Source: Syngnathus acus (taxonomy: Eukaryota > Chordata > Actinopteri > Syngnathiformes > Syngnathidae). From it: DNA of 64,000 nt. Under the pieces are notes generated by a model. The model was not told the origin of the DNA, ran no database searches, and saw only the letters and a program-made list of their open reading frames with translations. Both the position numbers and the translations under genes were made by a program. This document shows positions 12,301 to 22,440 of this stretch, piece after piece (within the stretch, counting starts at the first letter, position 1; every line of letters begins with the position of its first letter). Where the stretch lies: assembly GCF_901709675.1 (NCBI RefSeq), contig NC_051106.1, positions 8,814,001-8,878,000 of the forward strand, given 5' to 3'.

Positions 12301-13493
12301 CAGCCTTTGCGATTAGAAATGTCAATTTGAATTCGATTCCATCGCCACTCTCCACCCGCCTGCGTCTATACACACACAAGAGCTCTATCGATTTTTTTTG
12401 TTGTTGTTGTAATTGTTCACGTGACAGCGCCGAGGGTGCACCAGCTGGACGGGAACATGTGCGAAGTCACGTGGGAGTCTATCCCACCCATGAGAGGGGA
12501 CACCGTGAGCTACGTGCTGCAGGTGTTGGTGGGCCGCGAGTCCGAATACAAGCAGGTACACACATCCACTGATGAAAAAAGTGTTATTTTTTCGTGGTCT
12601 GGCCAGAAGAGCTGATTGTACTCACGTGGGTCAAATGAATGATCGGCTCATTCATATTCTTGGCAAGCATGTCGTTTTTTTTTAATGTCCTCAGGGAGCA
12701 GCAAAAAAAGGAATTGTGTGTTGATGGACAACATAGAAAATGAAAGCGCAGTACCAGTCCGAAAGTGCAATAATTCACTGTCGCCGATTTTGGCCGCAGA
12801 TTTATGATCGACCGCTGAAGCTCAGTGGCAGTTTCAACTGCTGTGCTTGTGAATGAGAGGAAAAAAGCTTAGTGCACAATCATGAATGGAAAATACAGCT
12901 ATTTTGAATATTCAATACCATTAACATTGACTTGTTAATTAATTTTCTGGTTCGTTTCAGTTTTATGACGTTAGGTAGTTGAGTGAGCACTGAGCTTTGA
13001 AATCGATGACTAATCGTGTTTTATTAATTGGGATTTTAATATCAATAACATTTTTTTTTCAAATGCTGAGTTTTGGCCTTGATCCCAAAAACAGTGAGTA
13101 AGTTGCAAATGTCAGACTGCAAAAAGTGACGATGACATCATCATTGTGCGACAGGTGTTTAAGGGCGAGGAGAGCACCTTCCAGATCTCCAGCCTGCAGG
13201 CCAACATTGACTACCGCTTTCGTGTGGGCGCCTGCCGCCGCTGCCAGGACTCGTGCCAGGAACTGTGCGGGCCGCTCAGCCCCTCATCCCATTTCACGCT
13301 GCGGCGCCAGGAGGCCTCAGGGGCCGGCGGAGTGGCGGGAGGCGGATCCTGCGCCGCCTTGGCCGGCCCCGGCCGAGGCGCGGCGGCGAGCCTGATGTCC
13401 AGCGACGAGCGTTTCGCCGCGCTCATCGTGTGCGTCTTCGCCGGTCTCTCCATCCTCATCGCCTGCATTCTGCAGTACTTTTTGATGAAGTGA
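3304..13493 (+). CDS. fndc3b: Fibronectin type III domain-containing protein 3B, C-terminal 953 residues (5' exons outside the window)
   Basis: Partial gene with 20 coding exons: 3304-3362, 3864-4015, 4086-4145, 4218-4362, 4429-4482, 4567-4691, 4944-5118, 5206-5292, 5729-5864, 6261-6332, 7211-7329, 7405-7510, 7972-8144, 8310-8423, 8540-8689, 8762-9042, 10334-10555, 12056-12222, 12428-12555 and 13155-13493 (TGA at 13491). Phases match at every junction. The product holds nine consecutive FN3 domains with their Trp and Tyr core residues, a Gly/Ala-rich linker, and one C-terminal transmembrane segment (about the last 27 residues) ending FLMK, as in mammalian FNDC3B. The human protein is about 1204 residues, so roughly 250 N-terminal residues (proline-rich region) lie to the left. 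The family is ER-membrane anchored and in mammals affects adipocyte and osteoblast differentiation. FNDC3B rather than the paralogue FNDC3A is chosen from the conserved GHSR/PLD1/TNIK neighbourhood and overall match. One intron (6333-7210) contains an in-frame zinc-finger exon described separately. Confidence 0.93.
4739..4800. repeat. Fragment resembling a common fish 'AGGGCTG...ATTAATC' non-autonomous element
   Basis: A TAGGGCTG start followed by AT-rich ATTAATCA-type sequence resembles the terminus of a MITE-like repeat I know from fish introns. Related ATTAATCG-rich stretches occur at 9170-9250 and 10264-10296. The assignment is by eye only; no complete element with both ends is delimited. 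Confidence 0.25.
6364..6449 (+). repeat. Three copies of TCATAAAGCAA
   Basis: The 11-mer occurs at 6364-6374, 6378-6388 and 6439-6449, just inside the fndc3b intron that carries the zinc-finger exon. It is probably local duplication or repeat debris. Confidence 0.7.
6566..6862 (+). CDS. Candidate cassette exon or nested transposon exon: transposase-type zinc finger inside a fndc3b intron
   Basis: An open frame (first ATG at 6571, open until a stop near 6931) encodes a finger of pattern C-x2-C-x17-H-x5-H, preceded by a Trp-rich stretch ([15 protein letters not shown]) and a GK-A-C-x2-C core, followed by a basic tail (ERKKMRRQ) and MPG. This layout resembles the N-terminal BED/hAT-like fingers of transposon-derived fish proteins. 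An AG acceptor ends at 6565 and a GT donor lies at 6863. The 297-base exon between them is phase 1 at both ends, and the surrounding fndc3b intron is also phase 1, so inclusion would insert 99 codons without a frameshift between FN3 domains. No transposase core follows before the next fndc3b exon. It could instead be a dead transposon fragment; the coding potential is clear, its use is not. Confidence 0.45.
9043..10333. other. fndc3b intron with repeat debris
   Basis: No exon is seen. It contains ATTAATCG-rich element fragments (9170-9250, 10264-10296) and the first copy (10150-10177) of a 28-base sequence repeated in the next intron. Confidence 0.6.
10556..12055. other. fndc3b intron with LINE remnant
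   Basis: No exon is seen. The right end carries a reverse-transcriptase fragment (11875-11952). The rest is unique-looking AT-rich sequence without recognisable features. Confidence 0.6.
11875..11952 (+). mobile_element. Decayed non-LTR reverse transcriptase fragment
   Basis: At 11914-11952 the + strand reads [13 protein letters not shown], a degenerate form of the retrotransposon motif G(V/T)PQGSxLSPLLF, with stops just upstream and downstream. The 28 bases at 11875-11902 recur exactly at 10150-10177, which suggests both introns hold pieces of one family. Inactive. Confidence 0.45.
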
Positions 13494-16400
13494 GGGAATC
13501 TTTTTTCTTTTTTCTTACAACAGGATAGAAAGAGAAAGCAAAACCCAAGAGAAACGTTTTGTAACAGATTGTCAAGAAAAACACTTGAGACACTCTTCTC
13601 CTCCTCAAGGCTTTTATTTCAGTGTTTGCTTTTTGTAGCCGAGCTGTACCTCCACGCTGAGGGCAAAAAAAAAAAAAAAAACTCATCCACAAGCCTTAAA
13701 ATAGCTGTGAGCAGTCGCTCAGACTGACTTGCGTTTTTTTTATATTCGATTAGAGGACGTGTATATTTCCTGGTCATTGCCTTAATTTTGTTTTCTTTGT
13801 TTTGTTCGCTGCAGTCTTTATCCACTCAGCCATATTCTAATGTAAGCATTCAAAGCTTTAGCCGCGCATAGTGGATGACAAACACACACACACACACACA
13901 CACATGCGCGTGTCGACAATGACTCAACCGGTGTCATGTGCGCAACCGCTCCGCTTCTTAACGCTCGCCAAAGTGATGCAATCCACGTGTGATGTAAGAT
14001 GCTGCTATCCTGTGATATGTTTGTTTTTTTTTTGGTAGGATTGAAAACCAGTTATCTAATATAAAATAGAAATATATATATATATAGACAGAAGTACACA
14101 CACACATAAAAATATCCCCAAGTGCGTTGAAAGCCAAGGCGTCAGCAGGTTGGACGTGCTGATTCTGGATCAAATCGGGAAGCCAATCGGGGCATTAAAC
14201 TGGATCGCAGCTTACCGGCCTTGTCGTCCCCTTTCACGCAGACATCCTGCAAAATTAGCTTTTTGCCTTTTACAGGGAATGGAGATTATCAGAACACATC
14301 AAATGGATTTTGCTGCGTCTTTATGCGCTTTTTCGCACAGCAACATTCTGACAATTACATGCTTTGCACATAACTCTCCAATTTACCAGTCTGCTTTTAC
14401 CCCACTGTGAAATTCCTGGCAGTGTGAAACCCACTTTCACACAGAAACCCAGCAAAATGATGGCATCAGAGCCGTAACACATTTATCCATCCGCCTTTGC
14501 CTTTCATACGAAACCCAGCGAAGATAATTCCCTGGGGCTTTCGCACTTTCACACAGAGCTCCTGCAAAATTGCCGCATCAGAGCCAAAACATCAGCTTTT
14601 GCCTTACACACACAACCCAGTGAAGAAAATTCCCTCGTTTAATACTTGCAGGGAATCGGTTCGGGTCGATGTGAAGTGCCGCCTCTGTTTTATGGCACAG
14701 CGGGATGAAATTTCCAGAGATTATGGGCGGTGTGCCCCTCAGTATTCTGCCTATTTTTAGTCTTTTTTTTTTATCCCACTTCTGATACACTGGGCATTCC
14801 GAACGCCGTCCCTCTAATAAACACAAAGCCAAGGTACACACAATGAAATGGAATCTACACGAGGCCTCTAATGTACCTCAGGGAAATGATAAAAAATAGA
14901 AAATTGAAAAAAAAAGGTCCTTTAACTCTGTTGTTAGGTAGTTTTCACTGGAACATCAATAATGTTCCTAGGTCAAATTGACCCAGACTATTTTTAAGGG
15001 TAAAAATGCGTCCCAATATAATTCCATTGCAAAACCCTCCCCAATGCAAAAACTAAGTTCAACTTAAAAATAGATAAACACGAGTAACGATTTTAATTGA
15101 TAATGTCAAAAATAAACCATTTTAATTAGTGTTGACAAAATATTTGTGCTCAATTCAAATTTATCATCGGTCAGTTTGACCTGAGCTATGGCTAAAAGTC
15201 CAAAATACAATAATGAATTATAACGCGTGATTAACTTTTCATTGCTATTATGTACAAATGGAACATTTTTATAGTCGGTAGAAAAAAAACACCTACTAAA
15301 TTGTAGTTCATTTTAAAAATGGGTCCGTTTGATTTGTCGCTCATTAACTTTTGTTGAATTTTAGTCAGTTTGAGCCACAACATAACAGGAGAGTTAAAAG
15401 ACCATCCCACCTCTTAAGTTAGCGCCGCCGCCGCTCACCCTTCTCGTCTTCCTCTCCACTTTTTGCATCTTGGTCCTCTTCAGATGCTGTGCCTTGTCAG
15501 CAAGTCGTGTGGTTTACTCACTCAAAAATCTTTTTTTTTTTTTTTTTTTGCCAAAGTCAATGGGAAAATTATGGTAGATTTTTTTTCTAGTTTTATTTAT
15601 ACTATATATTTGCATACAGTACTTTACAATGCCAATTACAGTGCAATCTTCATTTATTTATTGTTTAAAAAGATTAAGAGACAAGTGTAGTTATATACTA
15701 ATTTTTTTTTCTTCTTCCTCGTAGCATGTTTTTTCTATGTTAGAATGATTTTTTTAAGGCCAGCATTCCTTATCTCTTAGTAACCCTTTTGAGTATTTCA
15801 CTTACAGATGTTGGGATTCCGCAGTTATGAAACTTGTAACCAAATACGTATGTACTGTTTTGTCGTTATTACTTTCATCTCTCGTTTTGGGCGACGCTCG
15901 GCTGAGTTGTCATCTGTTAATGCTTCGAGAAAGACATGTAGCAAAGACAAATGTGCCTGCCTTAGGCTTTTTTTTTTTTTTGTTATTATGAAGCTTCTGA
16001 TAGTTTTTTTTTTTTTTTTTTTGCCAAAGTGCAGGCTTCACTCGATGTACCGACCAAGGGTTCTGTGATCATCTGTAACGACACAGCAGCATTACTATTA
16101 CTGAAAAGGACAAAAAAAATTTACTTGATCTGTGATTATGTTTTTTCAATATTGTTTTTTGGGGGGTTAGAATAAAATGTGCCATTGTCCAAACATGTCG
16201 CCCCCTAGAGGAGAGGAGGATAATCTCGTACCGGAAGTGACTGACAAAGACGAACTTAAACAATCGCACGAGCGCAGGCAGGCAAGTTTATCGACCAGTT
16301 CTTGTTCAGCGTAGCAAGTAGTAGTGTGTTTTGTATCCAGTATTTTCCTTTTTTTTTTTTTTTTTTGCTAAGATATACAGTACAGAGATATCTATAGAGG

Positions 16401-17365
16401 TGATAAGTACATTTGAAGCACTTTTATATCACCACCACTTTTATATTGATCTAAAACACTACTGCCGGGCTGTTGACGTTGGTCGCTGGCGTGTTATTTT
16501 TTTGTCGCCCTGTCAACCCGTGTGGGGTTCACCTGTGCTATTTAGATGTTAACACATGTTAGGGATATTGGGCTTTTGGATGAAATTTCAGGATGAACCT
16601 TAAATCCTCACCTTCCAAAGACTGCAGAAAAATAAGACTGTTATTTGTAGACTTGATAGATTTTAAATTCATTAAAAAGCCTGATGAGAATTTTAGGAGG
16701 TGGCCAGCACCCCTCTATCAACTAAAATAGCTCCGCCCCTTTACTGAGTGGCCCAGAAGGCCAATTTAAGTGTGATTTAGGTTCATCCTTAAATTTCACG
16801 CAATGTCTTTAACTTTTTAGCCGAGTTACTTCCCTATTTTTTTCCTATATATGTCCAATCCGTAAACGGCCCTATAACATTTTTTTATTCCACTTCAAGA
16901 AACATGAATAGTCCATGCAGCAACACAGACCCTCCCCAACTCACACATACACACGCCTGTGCCTTGTGATTTTATATTTTATTTCAATTGTAGGTTTTTT
17001 TCTTTTTACAGTGACTACACATTTTTATTTTGACTAAACAATTGGCCACAGAGTGCGGAAACACTAAAGTGCAAACAAATCAAAACATGTATTTTTTACC
17101 TCACGTTTTTAAGAGTGAACATTCCAGGTTGTCATGGTCTATGAATTTGAGATTTTTTTTTTTAATAAAAGAGAAATTCATGCATTTCTTCTAGTATTGT
17201 AAATGTTAGACAATTTCATATGCATTATATAAAAAAAAGACTGCCATATCAATTTTAATGTATAGATTTTTTTTGCAAATACTACACTATGTATGTAAGA
17301 CGTAACTGTATCGGTAGCGTATATATAATATATTTATGCCCAATAAATGTTTAAAAAAATTTCCG
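13494..17365 (+). other. fndc3b: Probable fndc3b 3' untranslated region
   Basis: AT-rich sequence without coding exons between the fndc3b stop and a consensus AATAAA at 17342. It includes a CA tract (13882-13904) and several T-runs. A long 3' UTR is also seen in mammalian FNDC3B, but the true end cannot be fixed without transcript data. Confidence 0.5.
17342..17347 (+). terminator. Candidate poly(A) signal of fndc3b
   Basis: AATAAA followed by T-rich sequence, and the last consensus signal before the convergent ghsr gene. Confidence 0.4.
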
Positions 17366-17856
17366 ACATAGAGCACGAGTTTATTTTGTTGTTTGCTATG
17401 TTCCGTTTGCACTGGCATTTTAGAGTGGGTGCTTTTTTAACAACATGGAATCAAAATGATGTTCATACACCTTTAATCACAGCTAAGCATCTATTTACAA
17501 CAACAAGACAAAAGCTGGACTTTTTATTTTAACAACCCACAACATTAGCCGCACAAAATTCTGCCTTTACAAAGATACGGAGCATATTTTCGGGGGTCAT
17601 AATAAATTTGACACATCTCTTTTGATAACAGTACATTACATAACGCCGTCATGATAATTAATTGCACAACATGGATACAATATTAGTTCACAGCTTGGCG
17701 ACATTTTACGGCGCGACAGAAAAATGTATAAAACTAATATATTTCCCAGCAGATTTGACATTGAAGTAATTTGAAATCTGCCAGGTGTAAAAAAACTAAG
17801 GATGTTCAAGAACACTTTTACAAGTATTCACTCAACAATACAGAGTAAATATAAGG

Positions 17857-18020
17857 ATAGAACTTTATTGATCCCACGACGGAGAAATGTGTTCGTTTCT
17901 ACTGCCAAGGAGGACGTACACAGTCTGATTTATCTTTTTGCCTGAAGTATCGACGGCTGGTATCGGCAGCCTCCATGTGTACCCGATACCTGCTATTGGT
18001 ACGTGCCTAGCAAAACCTGT
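17857..18020. repeat. Fish retroelement-like fragment
   Basis: The run ACTTTATTGATCCC followed by GGAGAAAT resembles a tail motif very common in fish retroposons. The adjacent GTATCGGC...CCGATACC stretch looks like further repeat debris. It overlaps the downstream flank of ghsr; read on the minus strand it also supplies an AATAAA (17864-17869) that could serve ghsr. Confidence 0.35.
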
Positions 18021-18142
18021 GAGTACATTTCTGTGGCGACCTCCTGACAGAGTGAAGTTGCTGCTTTTTATCAATAACCCTGGTCCGCTTCGGTTCACCC
18101 AGTTTTAAGCAGGCCGTACTTCCGCCCATCCTTGACGAAGCT

Positions 18143-19359
18143 TTAGAAGCTGTTGGATTCCATCCCCCCCTCGGTCACGGCCTTCAGCGTACTGGCGGTG
18201 CGGGTCCGAGGTAGCTTTTGGTGGCCGAGGCCGAAAAGGCGCGCCGCCGCCCCGCGGAACTTCCAGGACATGGTGTTGTAGAGGATGGGGTTGATGGCGG
18301 CGCTCAGGTAGAAAAGAACCACCGACAGCAAGCTGCAGTACTCCGACAGGGCGGACAGCAGCGGGGACGGCGCGTCCAGCGAGCGGGACTGCAGGTAGCG
18401 GCACACGTGGAAGGGCAGCCAGCACAGGACGAAGGCCAGAACCACCACCACTGGAGAAGATGCGTCACATACAATCATGTCACAATGGAGAAAAGGTTCG
18501 TAACAAGATATGATCGATCAAACCCACCCAACATCTTGATTGTCTGCCTGTTGCTCCTGTCCCGGTGTGACCTGATGTTGGTGTTCCGATGTCTATGCCA
18601 CAAGCGGCGGCCGATGAGGCTGTAGAGCACCGTGAGGCAGAAGACGGGCATGAAGAAGAACACGGAGCTCAGCCACACCATGGCGCCCATCAGGCCCGAC
18701 TCCACTGCATAGTGTGTCATCTTGCACTCTCGCGTGTCCCTGTACTCGTCCTCTTCCCTCCCAAGAGCGTGGGTGTCATTGGCGCTGAAGCTGAGGTGGT
18801 CCCGCTCCACGCCCACCATGACAAAGACGGGCCCGGCGCTCAGCAAGGACACGCACCACAGGAGCAAGATGAGCGAGCGCACTCGCCGCTTGGTCATCAG
18901 AGCCTTGGCGCGCAGCGGGATGCAGATGGCCACGTAGCGCTCCACGGAGAGCGCCGTGATGCTCAGGATGGTCGAGTAGGTACTCGACTCGGACACGAAC
19001 TGGAAGAGCTTGCAGAGCGCGTCGCCGAGGCGCCACGGCCGGTAGCGCCACATGCGGTAGAGGTCGAGCGGCATGCACAGGAAGATGAGCAGGTCCGACA
19101 CCGCCATGCTGCACAGGTACAGGTTGGTGGTGGTGCGCATGTCGCGATACTTGCTCACCACCAGGATGGTCAAGACGTTGCCGGTCACGCCCACCACGGA
19201 GAGTAGCGAGCACGCCACGGTGATAAGCGTGAGAAGGGGAAAGCTGTAGAAGTTGAGAGGGGGAAGGTCCGAGTCGCGGCTCGGATGGGTGGTGTTACTG
19301 CTCTCGTCCCAGTTGCAGTTTTGGAGGAGGCACAAGGAGATGTTGAGTCCCTGGGGCAT
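18143..19359 (-). CDS. ghsr: Growth hormone secretagogue (ghrelin) receptor, long-extracellular-loop type
   Basis: Two exons on the minus strand, 19359-18528 and 18450-18143, joined across a 77-base intron (donor GTGGGT, acceptor CTCCAG) in phase 1; 379 residues. It is a class A GPCR of the plasma membrane that binds acyl-ghrelin and signals mainly through Gq. Visible features are N-glycosylation sequons at N6 and N22, seven hydrophobic segments, ERY at 140-142, the conserved Cys116-Cys212 pair, FVSESS before TM3, CWLPFH in TM6 and NPILYN in TM7. The intron sits after TM5, as in mammalian GHSR. The stretch of extracellular loop 2 between VGVE and the conserved Cys is 26 residues against 12 in human and carries an extra sequon (N194), matching the 'GHSR1a-LR' form described in spiny-rayed fish. 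The motilin receptor is less likely given the close GHSR match and the FNDC3B neighbourhood. Confidence 0.93.
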
Positions 19360-19369
19360 GCTGACTCAT
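19295..19369 (-). promoter_or_regulatory. Upstream ORF overlapping the ghsr start
   Basis: An ATG at 19369, ten bases before the ghsr ATG and in another frame, opens a 24-codon frame that ends at TAA 19295-19297 inside the receptor coding region. If it is in the transcript it would reduce initiation at the receptor start. The transcription start is unknown. Confidence 0.35.
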
Positions 19370-19436
19370 TTGTCACGTGCTCTCAGCGAACCACCCATCA
19401 CTTTCATCACAGAGATCGTTTTGGAGAGCAACCTGC

Positions 19437-19771
19437 CGTGCGTAAAACCGAATCCAACAAGCTATGAAAGGGCTCCTCAATAATCTTTACACGTGGGACG
19501 CCGAAAACTTCAAAACCAACATTTCAGCTTTTAAGGAGAACCAGTCGTGCGTAAAATTAAACCAAACGCCACGCAGCTCGAACAAAACGTGTCAAATTCA
19601 ACTGAGAGACCCAAATGACAGACAAATTCCAATCACGCGACTGCTTCAATTTCTGTAGTCGATCATCCCCAGCGAACACGGACTATTTTTAGGCCCTTTA
19701 AAAAGAGCAGCAATCGTGCGTAAAACCAAACTCCAGATCACGGAAATGTCGATCGGCAGCCGTGCGTAAAA
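19437..19771. repeat. Four dispersed copies of CGTGCGTAAAA upstream of ghsr
   Basis: Exact copies lie at 19437-19447, 19546-19556, 19715-19725 and 19761-19771, all in the same orientation, 78 to 412 bases upstream of the ghsr start codon. Flanks are partly similar (AACC or CAGC before, AAACC after). They may be a regulatory cluster or a degenerate tandem repeat. Confidence 0.6.
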
Positions 19772-21130
19772 CACAAAATCTGAAGAAGGTGTGAAGTCAA
19801 TTTAACGTCCCCAAATCGGTTTTAACAGAAATGTACATTTATTCCGAATGTTTCCATCAGTTTGGAGGTTTCACGATCCAACTAAAATGCACCACAAAGG
19901 GAAATTTTGGACAAAGTAAAAATCGTCGTAAATCTCTTTCAGTAATCCACATAAACGTATCTTGGGGTCCAAAAGTCACCCAAAGACAACAGCCATCGTA
20001 AAAACAAACATGATGGGAGTGAAAGGAGGGCACAATTTGATCCAAGCCACCAGCACGAGGTAGCGCCGACGCATCGTTTGCATGGAGCATGCGTTGGGGA
20101 TGTAGAAACAGTCAAAGATGAATGAAGTCTTGTTGGTGTTCTCTGCGTGCTGCGCGTCCAGCATGTGCTTGTTTGAAGGTGGGTGCACCAAAACAACATG
20201 AATCAGGTGGGCATGTGCAGAGCTGCAAAGGAGGGAGGCGTTGGATTGATTGATTGATGAAGGTGCTGTGACGCCACCTACTGGCCATCCTGCAAAAAGA
20301 GTCAATCCCAATACACCTTTTCTTGTCGGATGGACGGAGTCCTCATCATGCCCTAAGTCCATACTGTTATCACCGTGGCCTTTGCCTTGTTTGCTGGAGG
20401 GCGTTTTCTATATTTTATGAGTCGCACAATACTGATGCACGGCGAACAGGAAAGTCAGACGCAACACTGACACAAGGAAAGGGATTTATTTTTTAAAGGA
20501 CTTTTCGTCATAAAATAGGTATGTAGCTGTCCAGAATGTTGTTATGTTTGTGTGTGTTGTGAGCAAGAATCAACTGTCTTGTCATTTAGCTTTTATATCT
20601 ACACACGGATGACTTTTAAAAATCTATGTGCATTCATTTCTATTACCTTGATTCCTTTAGGTGGGTGTTGTGTGGGGGTTCGATTAGAACTCGTTTTGTT
20701 TGAATTGTTCCTGGAACGCGGCGAGATTCAGGTTGAAGTTTAAAGTTGCTACTATAAGTAGGCCACTGTGTAGCGTTCTACTCTTTGTCCACACGGTGGC
20801 GTAAGAGATTAGCTCAATACTACGTCAATACTACTACTGTAATTGTTTGTAATATAAAGCCACAATTAGTTCCCATATGGTTAATAATAAAAATACAATC
20901 TGATTCAATTATTACTTATCTGTGGATGTCTTTGTTACTATTTTTTATACGTAGAAAAAATTAGAAAACAATTCTAATAAGCATAGCCTCTTACGTAAGT
21001 TAATTACAGAAATACGTGACTCATTAGACGATAGTATTGGGTTAATTGTGCGTTAATTGACATATTAACAAAGAATCGGACAAATCACAAGACATAATAT
21101 TGCTATAATAACAGTCAAGACTGGAGGCCA
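19772..21130. other. ghsr-pld1 divergent intergenic region
   Basis: No gene is supported. Open frames on the minus strand at about 19860-20360 lack family resemblance and coding-like continuity. Several AT-rich stretches are present. Confidence 0.5.
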
Positions 21131-21300
21131 TGACGTCATACAGCAGGCCCAGTCTTCTCCTTTCCCATTGGCTCCTCCCAATTACTCGGCATTTGACTCC
21201 TATGGAGGAATCACTCCTCTCTGGTTGGCGGAGACTCCGGACGATGCCGCCTTCTCCACTCTGATTGGCTACGAGTTTCTCGTCTCGCCTCTGGAGAAAT
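21131..21300 (+). promoter_or_regulatory. pld1: Probable pld1 promoter
   Basis: A perfect cAMP-response element TGACGTCA lies at 21131-21138, followed by inverted CCAAT boxes (ATTGG at 21167-21171 and 21264-21268, GTTGG near 21223). This clustering is typical of a TATA-less promoter. It sits 3.6 kb upstream of the pld1 coding start with no other gene between. Assignment is by position. Confidence 0.45.
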
Positions 21301-21477
21301 CTTTCAGAGTTGACTCTCTTTACTGCCTTGTTGTCTGTCACACATACGTTTACTGACACCCGCAAGTGGAGGAGCAAGCTTGCTCTTGTTGCTTTTTTTT
21401 TTCTTCTTGTATTTTTTTTTCAACAAGTGGACCGAAGCAAAGCAAACATGTGGACTTCGCGTCCACCCAGAGAGCAG
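21301..21477 (+). other. pld1: Candidate non-coding first exon of pld1
   Basis: Sequence downstream of the CCAAT cluster ends in AGAGCAG before a GT donor (21478). The first coding exon begins behind an acceptor (TTTTGTCAG, ending 24873) and keeps 35 untranslated bases before the ATG, so a spliced 5' UTR is required. Joining the two leaves an upstream ATG (21448) that meets TGA just before the pld1 ATG, a 20-codon uORF. The exon start is a guess. Confidence 0.4.
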
Positions 21478-21862
21478 GTCGGTGACGTTTTACTCGCTTT
21501 CTCGTTGTTCTATTTGTGTCTTTTGGGGTGTCACTACGAGCTCTCAAAATGGACACCAAAATTTATGTCATAGTTGTTGAGTTGCTGCTACTGTTGTTTT
21601 TATGTTTCTTGTGTAACACTGACGAAAAAAGAGTGGGAGAGTTGTGTAAGATTCCACAGGTGTTTGCTCCATCGCGCGCGCACGCATATTCACACTGGGA
21701 AAGATAATTTGCTGGAATGTCAGAGGAAAGCTCAAATATTGTTCGAACACATTCTTAATTGGCCCTCAGGCCTTGACAGTGCTATTCAATGTTGTCTCCC
21801 CCCTCAACAGCATCTCCCCCAGGTGTTCCATTTTTTCCTATTACAAGACAGGTGAGACAGTG

Positions 21863-21960
21863 GGAAAAGCGGTTCACAGTTCTATGGTTCAAGGTTCGAA
21901 TCTGGGCGTCCTCTGTGGAGTTAGAGTTGTGCTTGAATGTATGAATGGATGTGCAATGTG
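21863..21960 (+). mobile_element. tRNA-derived SINE-like fragment
   Basis: The stretch contains a pol III B-box (GGTTCGAATCT at 21893-21903) within a GCGGTTCACAGTTC...GGTTCAAGG context, then the CTCTGTGGAG and TGTATGAATGGATG sections typical of a very common fish tRNA-derived repeat. It is diverged and truncated. Confidence 0.45.
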
Positions 21961-22299
21961 GAGTCTCGGCTTAAATGTTTTCCAGATGTGCAACTGTAAA
22001 ATGTGTGCAGCCTGCGGAATCATTCTTAAAGCTTGTCGACCGCAAAGGATTTTTGACTGTACGCTGTCCAATTGAAGCTTAGAGGAAAGCGCGTTGCGAG
22101 CCCAAAATGATACGCTGGAGGTTTATGTACAATTGAGAATCATTTCAATATTTAGCAACCGTGAGTCAACGCAGGGTGCACAAGTTCACTAACTTGTCAT
22201 GCAAATATTAAGATATGGTAATGAACAAGTCACAATGCCTGACAAAACGTAACGTTTACTTGTATTGCCAGATCTTAATGACTAAATGAGATTAAAGCA

Positions 22300-22440
22300 C
22301 AGCAAAATGACTCGCCATTAACTTGGTCGCATTCATGGTGGGAAAAGTTTTGAAATGATTTAACTTGGCCTCATATCTGTATATCCTCAAAAATCTAAAC
22401 AGGGGTGTGTAGACTTTCAATATCCACTGTACCAGGAATA
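22300..22440. mobile_element. Terminal fragment of a fish DNA-transposon/MITE
   Basis: GGTGGGAAAAGTTTTGAAAT leads into AGGGGTGTGTAGACTTTC and ATATCCACTGTA, a terminal signature I recognise from abundant Tc1-related non-autonomous elements in fish. The other end is not clearly seen. Confidence 0.35.

Noticed and set aside
18589-19206. 205-residue + strand open frame
   Set aside because: Antisense shadow of the GC-rich ghsr exon 1; His/Ala/Glu-rich with no family resemblance.
19860-20362. Overlapping minus-strand frames upstream of ghsr, considered as a missing neighbour such as TMEM212 or TNFSF10
   Set aside because: No transmembrane pattern, TNF-fold motif or splice-consistent exon chain can be seen.
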